A DNA stretch of 64,000 bases from Saccharomycodes ludwigii (taxonomy: Eukaryota > Ascomycota > Saccharomycetes > Saccharomycodales > Saccharomycodaceae): the NCBI RefSeq assembly GCF_020623625.1, contig NC_060205.1:1233501-1297500 (forward strand). The letters are read 5' to 3'. The position numbers and the translations under genes are program-made. Shown here in pieces: positions 31,641 to 42,590 of this stretch. Each line of letters begins with the position of its first letter. The stretch's first letter is position 1. The notes below the pieces were generated by a model. It worked only from the letters and a program-made list of their open reading frames with translations. It had not been told where the DNA came from and ran no database searches.

Positions 31641-32244
31641 AAATGATGGTTGTATTTTCTGCTTCAGCTTATACACTAGTTAAATATAATATATATTTTT
31701 TTCTATATGTCTAATTTGAAGGTAATTTTATAATATTGCTTATGTACCTAATTGTAGGATATTCAACTTTTTTTTTTTTTTTTTCTTTTCTTTTAGACAA
31801 GATAACTGCTTGCTTATTTTCTCCCTTATTCGGACATGAGGATTTGTTTTTAATAAGACTGTAATAATAATTAAATTCGTGTGATATGAATATATTTATA
31901 TTAAAATCCATAGAATCAAATTTTTTAAAAGTTTATTTTTACAATTAACAACCGATTTACAATAGCTGAAAGTAAACAAAAAAAAAAAAAAAGCATTAAT
32001 TCTCATTCCGAATCCAACGCTGAGGAGAGGGAAGGAGTAAGAAAAAAATAAAAATAAAAAAACAAAGAAAAGGAAAAAAACTTTACACGAAAATTAAAAA
32101 CCACATAAAAACCCCCATAGAAAAAGATCATCAAACATTATTTATCTATTTACTTTATTTTATTTTTATTTTTATTTTATTTTTAAGTTATACAAGTATA
32201 AGTACACAGAAATACAAAAAAAGGGCAGTGGCCAAACTTCAAAT
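31641..32244. other. Intergenic, tRNA 5' flank / GDH 3' flank
   Basis: 5' flank of the tRNA and 3' flank of GDH. T-run at 31768-31783, A-runs near 31978-31992 and 32040-32080. I looked for LTR remnants, which often sit upstream of yeast tRNA genes, and saw none with clear ends. Confidence 0.5.
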
Positions 32245-33591
32245 TTACCAAACATCACCTTGGTCAAACATAGCATTGGCAACCTTCAAGAAACCAGCAA
32301 TGTTAGCACCAACAACCAAAGATGGCAACTTAACTTTATCACCTTCCTTAGAATATTCTCTGGCAGTCTTCATAGACAATTCCAAACCAGCAATCATGTG
32401 ACTCTTCAATTTAGAGTCGACTTCTTCGGCAGTCCAGGAAATTCTTTGAGCATTTTGAGCCAATTCAAATTGAGAAACCATAACACCACCCATATTGGCT
32501 AATTTTGGTGGACAAAACCAAACTGGAGATTCAGAGGAAGCTCTAGTTTTTTCAAAAGCAGCAATTGCTTCTGGAGTAGAACCCATATTGGAACCTTCAG
32601 CAACATATTTAGCACCTGCTTTAATTAAATGTTCAGCTTCTTCACCAGAAACTTCGTTTTGTGTAGCACATGGCAAAACAATATCAACTGGACCACAATG
32701 AGTCCATGGACGAGCACCAGATATATATTTGAAACCAAAATCAGAGGTGATAAATTCCAATGTCTTACGGGCGGCTTTACCAGCAATGACATTTTTAATT
32801 TGTTCTTCAGAAAAGCCTTTTTCGGATATAACACAACCCTTAGAATCACTCAAGGAAACAACAGTAGCACCTAATTCGATAGCTTTCAAAGCAGCATATT
32901 GAGCGACATTACCAGAACCAGAAATAGCCACTCTCTTACCCTTGAAAGATTCGCGACCATTAGTGGCATGCTTGATCATGGCATCAGTGACATAAACAAC
33001 ACCATAACCAGTAGCTTCTGGTCTAATCAAAGAACCACCGAAATCCAAACCTTTACCGGTTAAACCACTATCATAACGATCAGTCAAACGTCTGTATTCA
33101 CCGTGCATGTAACCAACTTCAACACCAGAAACACCAATATCACCAGCTGGAGACTCTTTTTCGGTACCAATAACTTTGTACAATTCACGCATAAAAGCAT
33201 TACAAATTCTACGGATTTCGTTTTCACTTCTACCTTTGGTGTTAACACACAAACCACCCTTAGCACCACCAATTGGAGTACCAGTTAAAGCATTTTTGAA
33301 AATTTGTTCAAAACCTAAAAATTTCAAGATGGACAGATTAACTGTTGGGTGGAAACGCAAACCACCTTTAAATGGACCAATACAGTTGTTATATTGTACT
33401 CTATAACCAACAGTAACTTCTTGTTCGCCCTTGTCATTTTCCCAGGTAACTCTAAATTGGTTAACCTTTTGTGGAATGGAAAGAACTGGCAAAACCTTCT
33501 TATATTTTGGATGTTTTTCGTATAAAGTAGATTGCTCCAAAGCCTTGGTGACTTCATCTAAAGCCTGTTGAAATTCCGGTTCGTAAGACAT
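32245..33591 (-). CDS. GDH1: NADP-dependent glutamate dehydrogenase
   Basis: 448 residues (yeast Gdh1: 454). Makes glutamate from 2-oxoglutarate and ammonium with NADPH in the cytosol. Visible: [20 protein letters not shown] with the catalytic Lys111, PAGDIGV with Asp151, the [18 protein letters not shown] dinucleotide-binding turn at about 228-245, and the C-terminal [19 protein letters not shown]. Codon use is strongly biased to preferred codons (few rare codons over 448), indicating high expression. One gene stands in the position of both GDH1 (YOR375C, next to ALD4) and GDH3 (YAL062W, near ECM1). Confidence 0.97.
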   Translation of the reverse strand: MSYEPEFQQALDEVTKALEQSTLYEKHPKYKKVLPVLSIPQKVNQFRVTWENDKGEQEVTVGYRVQYNNCIGPFKGGLRFHPTVNLSILKFLGFEQIFKNALTGTPIGGAKGGLCVNTKGRSENEIRRICNAFMRELYKVIGTEKESPAGDIGVSGVEVGYMHGEYRRLTDRYDSGLTGKGLDFGGSLIRPEATGYGVVYVTDAMIKHATNGRESFKGKRVAISGSGNVAQYAALKAIELGATVVSLSDSKGCVISEKGFSEEQIKNVIAGKAARKTLEFITSDFGFKYISGARPWTHCGPVDIVLPCATQNEVSGEEAEHLIKAGAKYVAEGSNMGSTPEAIAAFEKTRASSESPVWFCPPKLANMGGVMVSQFELAQNAQRISWTAEEVDSKLKSHMIAGLELSMKTAREYSKEGDKVKLPSLVVGANIAGFLKVANAMFDQGDVW

Positions 33592-34335
33592 TTTTTTTTT
33601 TTTTTTCTATTTTTATGGTTTTTTTAATAGTAATCGATGATTGACTTTTCTTTTTGATTGAGTACAAAATAGATTAGAAAAGAAATTATCAAATCTTGAA
33701 ATGAATAAAGAAGAAGAAAGTTTTTTTTATTTTATTTTTTTTTTTTTTTTTTTCGAACATAAATCTCACTCTTTTATATACAATATATTGTATAGATGAT
33801 ACAATAAAAAGAAAAAAAAATTAACTATTATAATAGTAATTGGAAAAAAAAAAAAAAAAAAAAAAAAAAATTGGTGGGGAAAAAGTACATACGGATAATC
33901 ATTAGAGTAATCCAAAAAGAGTAAGACTTTTTTTTTTTTCTTCGCTGATATATACGAATATAAGATTCATCTTATCTAAGATATTACCATAATGAAGGAA
34001 TCTTGGTATTAAAAAAGACAATAACTCGCCCAATAATATTTGAGACCGCTAAAGGTACGCAAAAATCCGAAATCTAGGTGCACCTACCACATTTATACCA
34101 CACTAAATTAAAAACCTCTTTCATTTGGCGTTAAAAAAAAAAATTACCAATCCCTCGAAACGAAAATCTATTGTTCTGCCAACTTTTTTTTGATTGGTCG
34201 TAGATTAAAAATTTATTTATATATATAAAGAAAAAGGTCATTAAAAAAAATTTTTTTTTTCTTGGATTTATGAAGAAAAAAAAAGTACAAGAATCGAAAG
34301 AGTTGCCGTTTTCATATTAACGTATCAAACACAAC

Positions 34336-34343
34336 TTACGTAA
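34336..34343. promoter_or_regulatory. TTACGTAA palindrome (Yap-type bZIP site)
   Basis: Perfect palindrome matching the consensus for yeast Yap-family bZIP factors, 36 bases from the Gcn4-type site and about 745 bases upstream of GDH. Sequence match only. Confidence 0.3.
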
Positions 34344-34378
34344 ATATGCGTTTTTGTGCGCGTTTTTGTGCGCATTTT

Positions 34379-34385
34379 TGAGTCA
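34379..34385. promoter_or_regulatory. Gcn4 site TGAGTCA upstream of GDH
   Basis: Perfect Gcn4/AP-1 heptamer about 790 bases upstream of the GDH start. GDH1 is under amino-acid and nitrogen control in S. cerevisiae, so a Gcn4 site fits, although the distance is large. Confidence 0.4.
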
Positions 34386-35526
34386 GTTTAATCTCAAATT
34401 AAAAGAAAAAATACATGGGGGTATATACCACTGAATATTATTATGTAGTAGATTTTAGTTGTTGTAATTGCGAAGGAAAAAAAAAAAACGATTTGTTGTT
34501 AATAATAACAATCATAAAGCAAAAATTTCTCCACGTATGTCACAATTTTATACTTACTACGTTGCATAATTTTTTTGTGATTCTTAAGCTTCTGTAATAT
34601 AGAATTTTTACCAACTTGTCAATCCAAATGAGGTAATGTAGTTGCATTTTATAATATTATACAAACTGAAATTAGACAAATTATTATCTTCTGATTATGA
34701 TTACACACACAAAAGAATATAGAAACGTGTTGAGATGAATAAAAAAAAAGAAAAAAAAGGAGAGCAATTACGGCAAAGTAGTTTATTTTTTTTTTTTTTT
34801 TTAGATTTGATTCTTATCAATTAGGATCCTTTGGGGGTACAATGGTAACCTACTCAGCCACATTATTTTGCCATCAAATACCAATTTATTTATATAAATC
34901 TATACAAGGAAATTGATAACACAACGAGTAACAATTCGCTTAAAAAAAAAAAAAACACAGGATCTTTTGCGACAATTAGCGCTCTTTCGAATACCAATCG
35001 TCATTTGCTTGATATTGGTGATAATATGTTTGATAAAATTTCTACATATTTATACGAATAATACAAGCCTTTAATATGGATGATAAAAATATCGTTTTTA
35101 GTATTATTTCTCTGGGTGCATAGATGGTTTTTGCTATATATCAATGAACTATAACGCCATTATTACGTTACAATTTTTTTCTTTTTTCTTTTAGAAATAC
35201 GTGATATGTAAAAAGAGTTATTCAAGAAGTGTAAATGATTTCACTTTAGCTAGGGCTAACACATGCCACCCAACACATTTCCAAATCCTTTTATTAATAT
35301 TATTATCATTGCTATTTTTGTACTAAAAACACACCTACCAACGGCTATTTGACGAATTACTTGCTTAGAATGGTCTATTAGACAATCTCCATGAACCTAG
35401 AGAACATTTTCTAAATATCAGGTATGATTTAAATATGGGATTACACAAACAAAATTATAAGCAACTTTTTATTCCGTTTACACTATTATTATTATTATTA
35501 TTTTTTTTTTTTCCTTTTTTGTAATA

Positions 35527-36618
35527 CTACAATTTCGCCGATGTTGCTAGTTTCGATGTATCAATTACATATCTACCGTTAGCCTCACCTCTTTCAATCG
35601 TATCAAAAGCCGATTGCAATTCACTCAAACCAATAATTTTTATTTGCGATTTGATTAATCCCTTATCGAAATATCTTAAACATTCTTTAGTATCTGTTTT
35701 ATTACCAACTGATGATCCAACAATATTATAGCATCTAACTACCTGATCGAGGACACTATAGGTTATAGTTGTATCAGCTCCGGGAATCCCAACCAACACG
35801 ATAGTGCCCCAATTAGCAACCATTTTGGATAAATCGTTAAACGTTGATTTACCTGTAGAAACATTTAGAACACATTTCGCACCATTACCCTTTGTAAAAG
35901 ATTGAATTTTTTTGATGATACCGTCTTTGCCACAATTCATATCAGTAAAGTCGATGAAATAATCACCCTTTAGGTTTTCATAAAAAAATTTTTCCTTCAA
36001 ACCATTATCAATACCAATAACTAAACATCCCATAGCTTTGGCGTATTGAACAGCATATGAACCCAGTCCCCCACAAGAACCAACTATAACGACACAATCC
36101 CCAAACTTTAGCTTACCTAATTTTAATGCTTTATAAACAGTCAATCCTGCACACAAAATTGGTGCAACTTCAGCTAAGTTGGCTTTACTCTTGGATAATT
36201 TAGCAGCTTGGGTGGCGTCACATGTTGTATATTCGCAAAAAGTACCCCTGTGATGAACGCCACTAACTTTTAATTTTTTGCATTTAATATCATGACCTTC
36301 AAAGCATTCATAACATTTCATACAGGTTGATTGTATCCATTTGATTCCACATAAATCACCTATTTCCCAATTTTGAACTTGGTCGCCCATTCCAACAACA
36401 ATGCCAGCACCTTCATGTCCACCAATTGTCGGGAAGTTGGGCGATAAGTTCCAATCGCCCTTATAGACATGAAGATCAGAAGCACATACACCAGAATATT
36501 TAATGTGAACTAACAATTCATTTGATCTTGGCTTTGGAATTGGGATATCTTGACATTTTATCGTACCATTGTGTTTTTCGTACACAACAGCTCTTTGTAT
36601 TTTGGGTAATTTAAACAT
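35527..36618 (-). CDS. Zinc alcohol dehydrogenase (yeast ADH family, divergent)
   Basis: 363 residues. Medium-chain ADH with intact catalytic zinc ligands Cys45, His68 (GGHEGAG) and Cys156, and the four structural-zinc cysteines 99, 102, 105 and 113. The NAD turn is GSCGGLGSYAVQYAKAMG, with Asp in VIGIDNG favouring NAD over NADP. The usual CHTDLH at the active site reads CASDLH: the hydroxyl residue (Ser for Thr) and the relay His50 remain, but the His that contacts the coenzyme phosphate is Ala. It is clearly less similar to Adh1 than those enzymes are to each other, and codon use is ordinary, so it is probably not the main fermentative ADH. No mitochondrial leader. Substrate unknown. Confidence 0.9.
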   Translation of the reverse strand: MFKLPKIQRAVVYEKHNGTIKCQDIPIPKPRSNELLVHIKYSGVCASDLHVYKGDWNLSPNFPTIGGHEGAGIVVGMGDQVQNWEIGDLCGIKWIQSTCMKCYECFEGHDIKCKKLKVSGVHHRGTFCEYTTCDATQAAKLSKSKANLAEVAPILCAGLTVYKALKLGKLKFGDCVVIVGSCGGLGSYAVQYAKAMGCLVIGIDNGLKEKFFYENLKGDYFIDFTDMNCGKDGIIKKIQSFTKGNGAKCVLNVSTGKSTFNDLSKMVANWGTIVLVGIPGADTTITYSVLDQVVRCYNIVGSSVGNKTDTKECLRYFDKGLIKSQIKIIGLSELQSAFDTIERGEANGRYVIDTSKLATSAKL

Positions 36619-36775
36619 GACTTGTTGTTTAACTATACGCTTGTCTTGAAAATTATACTCAAAGGAAATATTAAAAGCCTACACATTTAGATAAATTCAA
36701 CCACCTCCCTTATTTTTATATGTACATTTTTGATAGGAAACGGCTACAATTGAATTGTACCCACTTTTCTTATCT

Positions 36776-36811
<36 letters not shown>

Positions 36812-37834
36812 TTTCCTTGTTATAAAAAGATAACGTAAGAAATAATGGTGTGAATATCGCGGTTGTTAATATAATTTAAAGTATTTTTTAGTTTTGTTGT
36901 TCTCCTACTTGGTTCATATTAAAAAGTTTTATTATATTTACTATTTAGTATATTTTTATTTCTCTTATTATTATTATTATTATTATCATTATCATATGAA
37001 ATAAGAAAATCCGTTCATTATACATTTTTTATCATTTCTACTACTCTATTTTTTTTTACCATCTCGATTAAAGATAAGCTAAGGGGGAAAAATATATAAA
37101 CTATAAACAGCTAAACTGCAGCAGAAGAAACACATGTGGATAAAATTATTTATAAAAATGATTCATCGACACCTACTTCCGAGTTTCAGTAATTTGTTAC
37201 TTCCAAAAAAAAAAAAAAAAAAAATTAATGTTAAAAGATAGAGTATGTAAGCTTAATTATCTTTCCTCTCGAAACCCTTAGCAAAAAAAGTATCTTAGTT
37301 ACTTGATATATAAAATGTTGCTGCGAAAAACCGGTTAATAGATAACTGTGTAATACCAATAAGTGTGCTAGAAGACATAAAGTACGAGGAATTGTAATAT
37401 TAACTGTCAAATCCCTGAAATCAACCGCGATAAATACATTGGTGATTGATATTTGTGCATTTTTCTTTGTTTCAAAGGTATTGAAATCCAAGAATAAACA
37501 GATGAATAAAAACAAACTATCTAAATAAAACCAGTTCTGAAACATTAATTAGCTTGTCAAGCTTTCTTTAATCGATTATGACGTCGCATAAAGATTTTTT
37601 TACATTTTTACAACCTTTTCCTATATTTTATGCACCGTTATAAACTGTAACAATATTATATATAACTTAAATCAACAGATTATATAACGCTAAATAATCT
37701 AAATTAATTCTTTTAATACATAATTCTGAAGACATAGTTTTGACATGTTCCCTTTTATTATTATTAGCATTGATAATACTCAGCAATTAGTACTTGACTG
37801 TGCAAATTGATAAATGATTATTCAATTTTTTTTT
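36619..37834. other. Intergenic, ADH promoter and beyond
   Basis: ADH upstream region with an A-run at 36779-36806 and a TTA repeat at about 36967-36985. The 104-codon frame at 37231-37545 (minus) starts well (MFQNWFYLDSLFLF) but shows no recognisable motif, and its composition is that of random AT-rich DNA. No other gene seen. Confidence 0.45.
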
Positions 37835-38221
37835 TCAATCAACATTCTTGTTAGAAACTGATTCCTTTATGATCATTTTCTGAGGATGTTGATGTTCAAT
37901 TGTGGGTAAACTACTGGTGATGGTATACAATTTACAACATTTATTTTTTATATCGCAAAGCTGGACCCTGTTTTCTAGAAATTCATATATTATGTACCTT
38001 AATGAAGTGCTGGAATAATATTCTTTAAAAATTTCCAATTTAAATATATCAACTGTTGTTAGTGTTTGACTGTCCAATAGTGGGAATTCAACGTAAACAT
38101 AAAATATAGTAATATTTTTTTTTAAATATTGCTCAATAGTAGGTATTAAGTTGTAATCAAACTTAATTTCGACATATTCTTTCTCATTATTCTCGAAATG
38201 TTCTTGTTCAATAGGATGCAT
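37835..38221 (-). CDS. Small protein of unknown function, paralogue of the divergent neighbour
   Basis: 128 residues, no known domain recognised. The core FDYNLIPTIEQYL, then IFKLEIFKEYYS, LRYIIYEFLENRV and a closing KNKCCKLYT aligns along its length with the 95-residue protein encoded divergently at 38645-38932 (FDFDLIPIIERDL, LFNLSFDKENYS, LQHAINEFLNNKV, KGCVLST). Predicted acidic alpha/beta protein with no signal peptide or membrane segment. Conservation of the hydrophobic pattern while the rest has diverged indicates both are, or recently were, under protein-level selection. It extends about 25 residues beyond its relative at the C-terminus. Confidence 0.6.
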   Translation of the reverse strand: MHPIEQEHFENNEKEYVEIKFDYNLIPTIEQYLKKNITIFYVYVEFPLLDSQTLTTVDIFKLEIFKEYYSSTSLRYIIYEFLENRVQLCDIKNKCCKLYTITSSLPTIEHQHPQKMIIKESVSNKNVD

Positions 38222-38644
38222 TGGGTGTCAATGAAAATTTGATATTTAGTTTACTTGAATTTGTGTAAAATTGGTTGTTATGTCTTCCATGTTTATTGTG
38301 GCTTGGTTTAGCTAATCATAGAATTATCTGCATTGGTGGCTTTTAATTTAATTCTCCATCGTATCTATAAAATTGTTGTAAATTCACAATTTAGAAATGT
38401 AGCTACTAAATATTAATGAAAAAAAATTTTTAATAAATTTGCATGCTTTTTTCTTAAAAATAATATTACCCGGAATTGTATTTATTTTTTATTTTTTTTT
38501 TCATTTTTTTTTTCATGTTTATTTTTAGAAAAGAAAAAAGGAACATTTTAAATGAGCATTGGGTTCCGGAAGCCACTATATTTAATGGACAATTAAAGTA
38601 ACTAAAAAAAAAAAAAAACAAAAAAGCGTAATAGCAACTTACAT
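38222..38644. other. Shared divergent promoter of the small paralogue pair
   Basis: 423 bases between the two divergent start codons. Contains T-runs near 38486-38512 and an A-run at about 38604-38618. I see no inverted symmetry between the two halves, so the duplication seems to have left only the coding parts alignable. Confidence 0.4.
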
Positions 38645-38932
38645 ATGGAAACAACATTAGCAGAAGAGTGGGAATATTCTACAGAATTACCATTTGACTT
38701 TGATTTAATTCCCATTATAGAACGTGATCTTGATGAAATTACCCATTATCATGTGTACCATTATTGGTCAAACCAAGATTTAAGAAAAACGAAAATATAT
38801 CTTTTTAATCTATCATTTGATAAAGAAAACTATTCCAGAGAAGCCCTCCAACACGCTATAAACGAATTTTTAAATAATAAGGTTCGGCATGGAAGCTTAA
38901 AAGTTAAAGGATGTGTTCTATCTACTTTGTGA
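38645..38932 (+). CDS. Small protein of unknown function, paralogue of the divergent neighbour
   Basis: 95 residues, starting METTLAEEWEYSTELPFDFD. Homologous to the 128-residue protein at 37835-38221 over about 80 residues, with identical or similar residues at FD-x-DLIP-x-IE, VY, the LSFDKENYS block and EFLNNKV. Acidic N-terminus, no membrane segment. Function unknown. The pair sits where conserved synteny with S. cerevisiae has already ended, so lineage-specific genes are expected. Confidence 0.6.
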   Translation: METTLAEEWEYSTELPFDFDLIPIIERDLDEITHYHVYHYWSNQDLRKTKIYLFNLSFDKENYSREALQHAINEFLNNKVRHGSLKVKGCVLSTL

Positions 38933-39308
38933 TTTAATAAAATCCATGAAATAACCTGGGAAATAAATTCAATTTGATATCACTCAGAGTAATTTATAAA
39001 AATTAAATGTTATTGTTTTTCAAAACCCAAAACAGTTTTTTTTTTTTTTCTTTTTTTTTTCCGTTTTTATTTCATTTTTTAAAAATGTTTGATTTTCATG
39101 AGATGATCAAAAAAAAAAAAAAAAAAAAACAAACAAACAAACCATGTATATTTATATACTAAGCAGACTATTAGAAGAAACCATTTTTATAGAATCAATT
39201 AATAAGAAAGGTTACAGTAAACAGAAACAATTAACCCATTAATAATAAGTTTATTATTTACCCCGCCCATTTCATAAAAATACAGCTACTGGATCAATAA
39301 ATACATGG
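38933..39308. other. Convergent intergenic, small protein / nitronate monooxygenase
   Basis: 3' flanks of convergent genes: T-runs at 39035-39060, an A-run at 39110-39129 followed by four AAAC units. No gene. Confidence 0.55.
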
Positions 39309-40424
39309 CTAAATTACATTTTTTCCTACAATTTCTATTAAATCCCCAGAACTCTTTCCAATCCATTGTAAACAATTTTTGTAGTTACTACCAACTAAAT
39401 TAAAATTAATTTTATCGGGATATAGTGCACGCAGTTGCTTAAATGCTGCATACATGTAACTATATGGGGGAAGCTTTTCATGCTCGTAATTTAGTAATAA
39501 ATTTTCAATGAAAGGCGTTAACATGGCTCTTGCAGGTTTCCCAGAAACCAATGGGGTCATTACAGTGGTATATTTACAGTTGTCATAATTCACTGTGCAA
39601 TCTGATGTGAATAAAAATGCTGTTCCCATCTGGACTGCTGAAGCACCGTTATCTATATAATACCTGGCATCTTTGGAACTAATAATGCCACCAGCAGCAA
39701 TTAAAAATTTGGGTTCGTTTATAGTATTCAAATACTTTTTAATCTGATCAAACAAAATGTAAGTGGGCAAATTCTCATCTAGAACGGATGGATCAAAGTT
39801 ACCACGATGTCCACCAGCTTCATAACCCTGACAAATTATTCCATCAACGTTCAAACTTATTAATTCAATTGCCTCTTGAAGAGAGGTTGCTGTAACAAGC
39901 ACTAATATCCCAATATCTTGAAACTTTTTTATAGTGCTCTTCCCGGGTGCACCAAAGTGGAAGCTAACAAATTTAGGGGTATACTTATTTTTTAAAAAAG
40001 TCATTAATTTTTCTAATTTTTGGGGCGATGATTCCAATTCCATGAAGGAAACATTTATGTCATCCATAAAATTAATCTGAGTGCTCAATAAATTATTATT
40101 ACCAATTCCTGGAATTTTAGAGTACAATTGAAGCCAATTTTCAATTTCGGCAGTTGTAGGTTTAGATACCTTTTTGTGACAAAAGAAATTAATATTTAAA
40201 TTGTTTGAAGCATAAACGGTTTGGCATGTATTTAATAATGTTTCTAATTTACTGATTGCTTCTTCCTGGGTGAAATTTATTCCAGAAACCGGCAATGAAC
40301 CAATACCACCATGCATTGCGACATTTGCAGCCATCTTTGGAGTACTTACACCAGCCATTGGTGCTTGAATAATTGGATACTTAACTCCAATCTTTGATAG
40401 AAAATGTTTATAGTTTAGTAACAT
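39309..40424 (-). CDS. Nitronate monooxygenase (2-nitropropane dioxygenase family)
   Basis: 371 residues. FMN-dependent TIM-barrel enzyme that oxidises alkyl nitronates such as propionate 3-nitronate to aldehyde and nitrite. Family marks: YPIIQAPMAGVSTPKMAANV with AMHGGIGSLP at the N-terminus, FHFGAPGKSTI, DGIICQGYEAGGHRGNF with the catalytic-region GGH(R)G motif, LIAAGGIISSKDARYYIDNGASAVQMGTAFLF for FMN phosphate. S. cerevisiae has a comparable uncharacterised enzyme (YJR149W, 404 residues). The ATG at 40424 gives the expected short leader. Confidence 0.92.
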   Translation of the reverse strand: MLLNYKHFLSKIGVKYPIIQAPMAGVSTPKMAANVAMHGGIGSLPVSGINFTQEEAISKLETLLNTCQTVYASNNLNINFFCHKKVSKPTTAEIENWLQLYSKIPGIGNNNLLSTQINFMDDINVSFMELESSPQKLEKLMTFLKNKYTPKFVSFHFGAPGKSTIKKFQDIGILVLVTATSLQEAIELISLNVDGIICQGYEAGGHRGNFDPSVLDENLPTYILFDQIKKYLNTINEPKFLIAAGGIISSKDARYYIDNGASAVQMGTAFLFTSDCTVNYDNCKYTTVMTPLVSGKPARAMLTPFIENLLLNYEHEKLPPYSYMYAAFKQLRALYPDKINFNLVGSNYKNCLQWIGKSSGDLIEIVGKNVI

Positions 40425-40639
40425 TACAGGATTGTATGCTTTTGTTTTTAAGAAATCTATAGTTTCCTTCCTTTTTATTAATTTTATGTTGACGTTATTT
40501 TATATACATATTTTTTTTTTTTTTTTTACTGTTAGCAAAACATTTCAGACAAGCTTTGCTTATAATATGACAAAAAAAAAAAGGACAAATGGAGTGAATA
40601 ATGTTAAAAAGATAAATATTTTCTTAAACATCTTTTTTT

Positions 40640-40647
40640 CACGTGAC
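40640..40647 (-). promoter_or_regulatory. E-box GTCACGTG (Cbf1-type)
   Basis: Plus CACGTGAC, i.e. GTCACGTG on the minus strand, a full match to RTCACRTG, about 216 bases upstream of the nitronate monooxygenase. Read as a Cbf1 or related bHLH promoter site; there is no CDEIII partner nearby to suggest a centromere. Confidence 0.4.
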
Positions 40648-42590
40648 ATTAAACTGATTATGGTTTAGTACTTCCAAAGGTTAAATGGGACATTGATTAA
40701 TGTTGAAAATTTTTCATTTCATCAAATATTATACAGGTAGTAAGTAGTATGTTATTTGGGCCGTATCCTAATGTTAACAATTTTACAGCTAATATTTACG
40801 GACGAATGTTTTTACTGTTCAAGACACACATGTATATATTTATTATTGTTATCTTTTAAAGCGCATGCCGGGCTACCATCTAAACTTTACTCTTTCGCTC
40901 TAGGTTTATAGAACCCCTATTAGTCTATATTATATCAAATAATTTAAAGGAACAAAATGCAACGGGACGAAAAAAAAAAAAAATTAATTATTATATTTAT
41001 AAAAAACCTTTAGGCTTAAATAATCACATAAGTTTCTACCCCTATAAAAATAAAAAATATGCAATAAATCAATTTCTAGAATAATGTTCTAATTTAAAGT
41101 TGACATGTTATAGAAAAATTGTTATCTAATTTGGTATGTTTTACTTTATTTTTATTTTAATTCTATGCTGTCTAATATTTCAAGATATATTGCACACTGA
41201 ATAATTAAGATTAAAGCTGGAAGACCTAAGAGGGATACAAATAACAACTTATGATATATGAATCACAAAAAAAGTAAGATTGGAAATGTAGTTATCAATT
41301 ATGTCAGAATAATTAGCAAAATACAAATCAACATATAAAACATATATTATTATCAAACCCCTTCACAATCAACTTACAAGGAATGACCCACAATTTCGAT
41401 ACTAATAGTAATAGCACTTCAAGCTCGGTTTTATCCGAATAATTGTTGTTTTGTTACATAAATAATTCTAAAATTCTTGACTTTAATAACTCAAATTTTT
41501 TTTGTACTATTGCTATTAGATAGTTTAAAAACATAAAGAAAAGGATGAAGACATATATTTGTATAGTTAAGTCATTATTCCGATTAATAGATTTACTACT
41601 AGACTATGAAGTATTGATTTTAATTTTACATAAAAACGTGTTACAAATTAGTACCGAGTTTTGTATGATGTAAGCTAAAGTTGCAAAAAAAAGTGATGTT
41701 AAATCACATTTCGTCACCTCTATAAAATAAAGTTATGTGCGAGGCAAAATTTTCGGCTAAAAACACCTTTGGACAAAATATTATTTAATTTTTGAAGGAT
41801 CTCAGATTTTTTGCAGGAGAAATTACTTCATATACGAAGTATTAATCTAATAAATCAAATGGCTCGGAAGGGGGAATTAATAATAATAATAATAAATATA
41901 ATTTTCGTATTATTTCTATTTATTCTGTATTGTTTAATTTTTTGGTTATTTTTGGGTGTACTTTTAATAATGGAGTGATAAATTTCAGTAATAAGAATTT
42001 AGTTTTGTTTACGAAACAAAAAGAATTGCAAATCAAAACTAAAAATAAAATAAAACAGTAAAAGTATAAATAACCAAATTTGAAAAGCCATTACACCTGA
42101 CATTTAAAAATAGACCACATTTTTAGAATTTAAAAAAAAAAATCTCTAAAAAAAAATACTAGCAAAAGAAAGAAGTAAATATTTTCTTGTAACAAAAAAA
42201 AAGTACACATTCTTCCGGGATAATTTTGACAAAAATAGATAGTTAATGAAAGATCTTATAGATATTCTATGATTTAAGATTGAAATTAAAAAAATTCTGA
42301 TATTAAATATTCGAATCAAAATATTTAAAATAAATTAATTGAATAAATGGGAAAGTACTAACAACTGTACAAAAAATCTACTTTAATTTTTTAATAAAAC
42401 TTAAATACTTACATTTCCTAGATATATTTTTATTTATTTATTAAGCCAAATGATGGATAAAACTTTCTAAAGGAGTAAATTAAGATTACAAAATCCACCT
42501 TTAAGATTTCCTAACTTGTGTCAGCGCTATACACACTTGGATAAAATTTTTACTTTTTTATGCTACATTTTTTTTTTTTTTACTTTTTTT

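Larger units (their letters stand above)
33592..35526. other. Long intergenic, GDH promoter and ADH 3' flank
   Basis: 1.9 kb without a credible gene. Near GDH: T-runs at 33593-33606 and 33733-33752, an A-run at 33844-33870. Further up: a Gcn4 site and a TTACGTAA palindrome (separate entries) and two near copies of GCGTTTTTGTGC at about 34349-34374. The rest is AT-rich, with weak features only. This is long compared with other spacers here and probably carries the nitrogen-responsive control of GDH. Confidence 0.5.
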
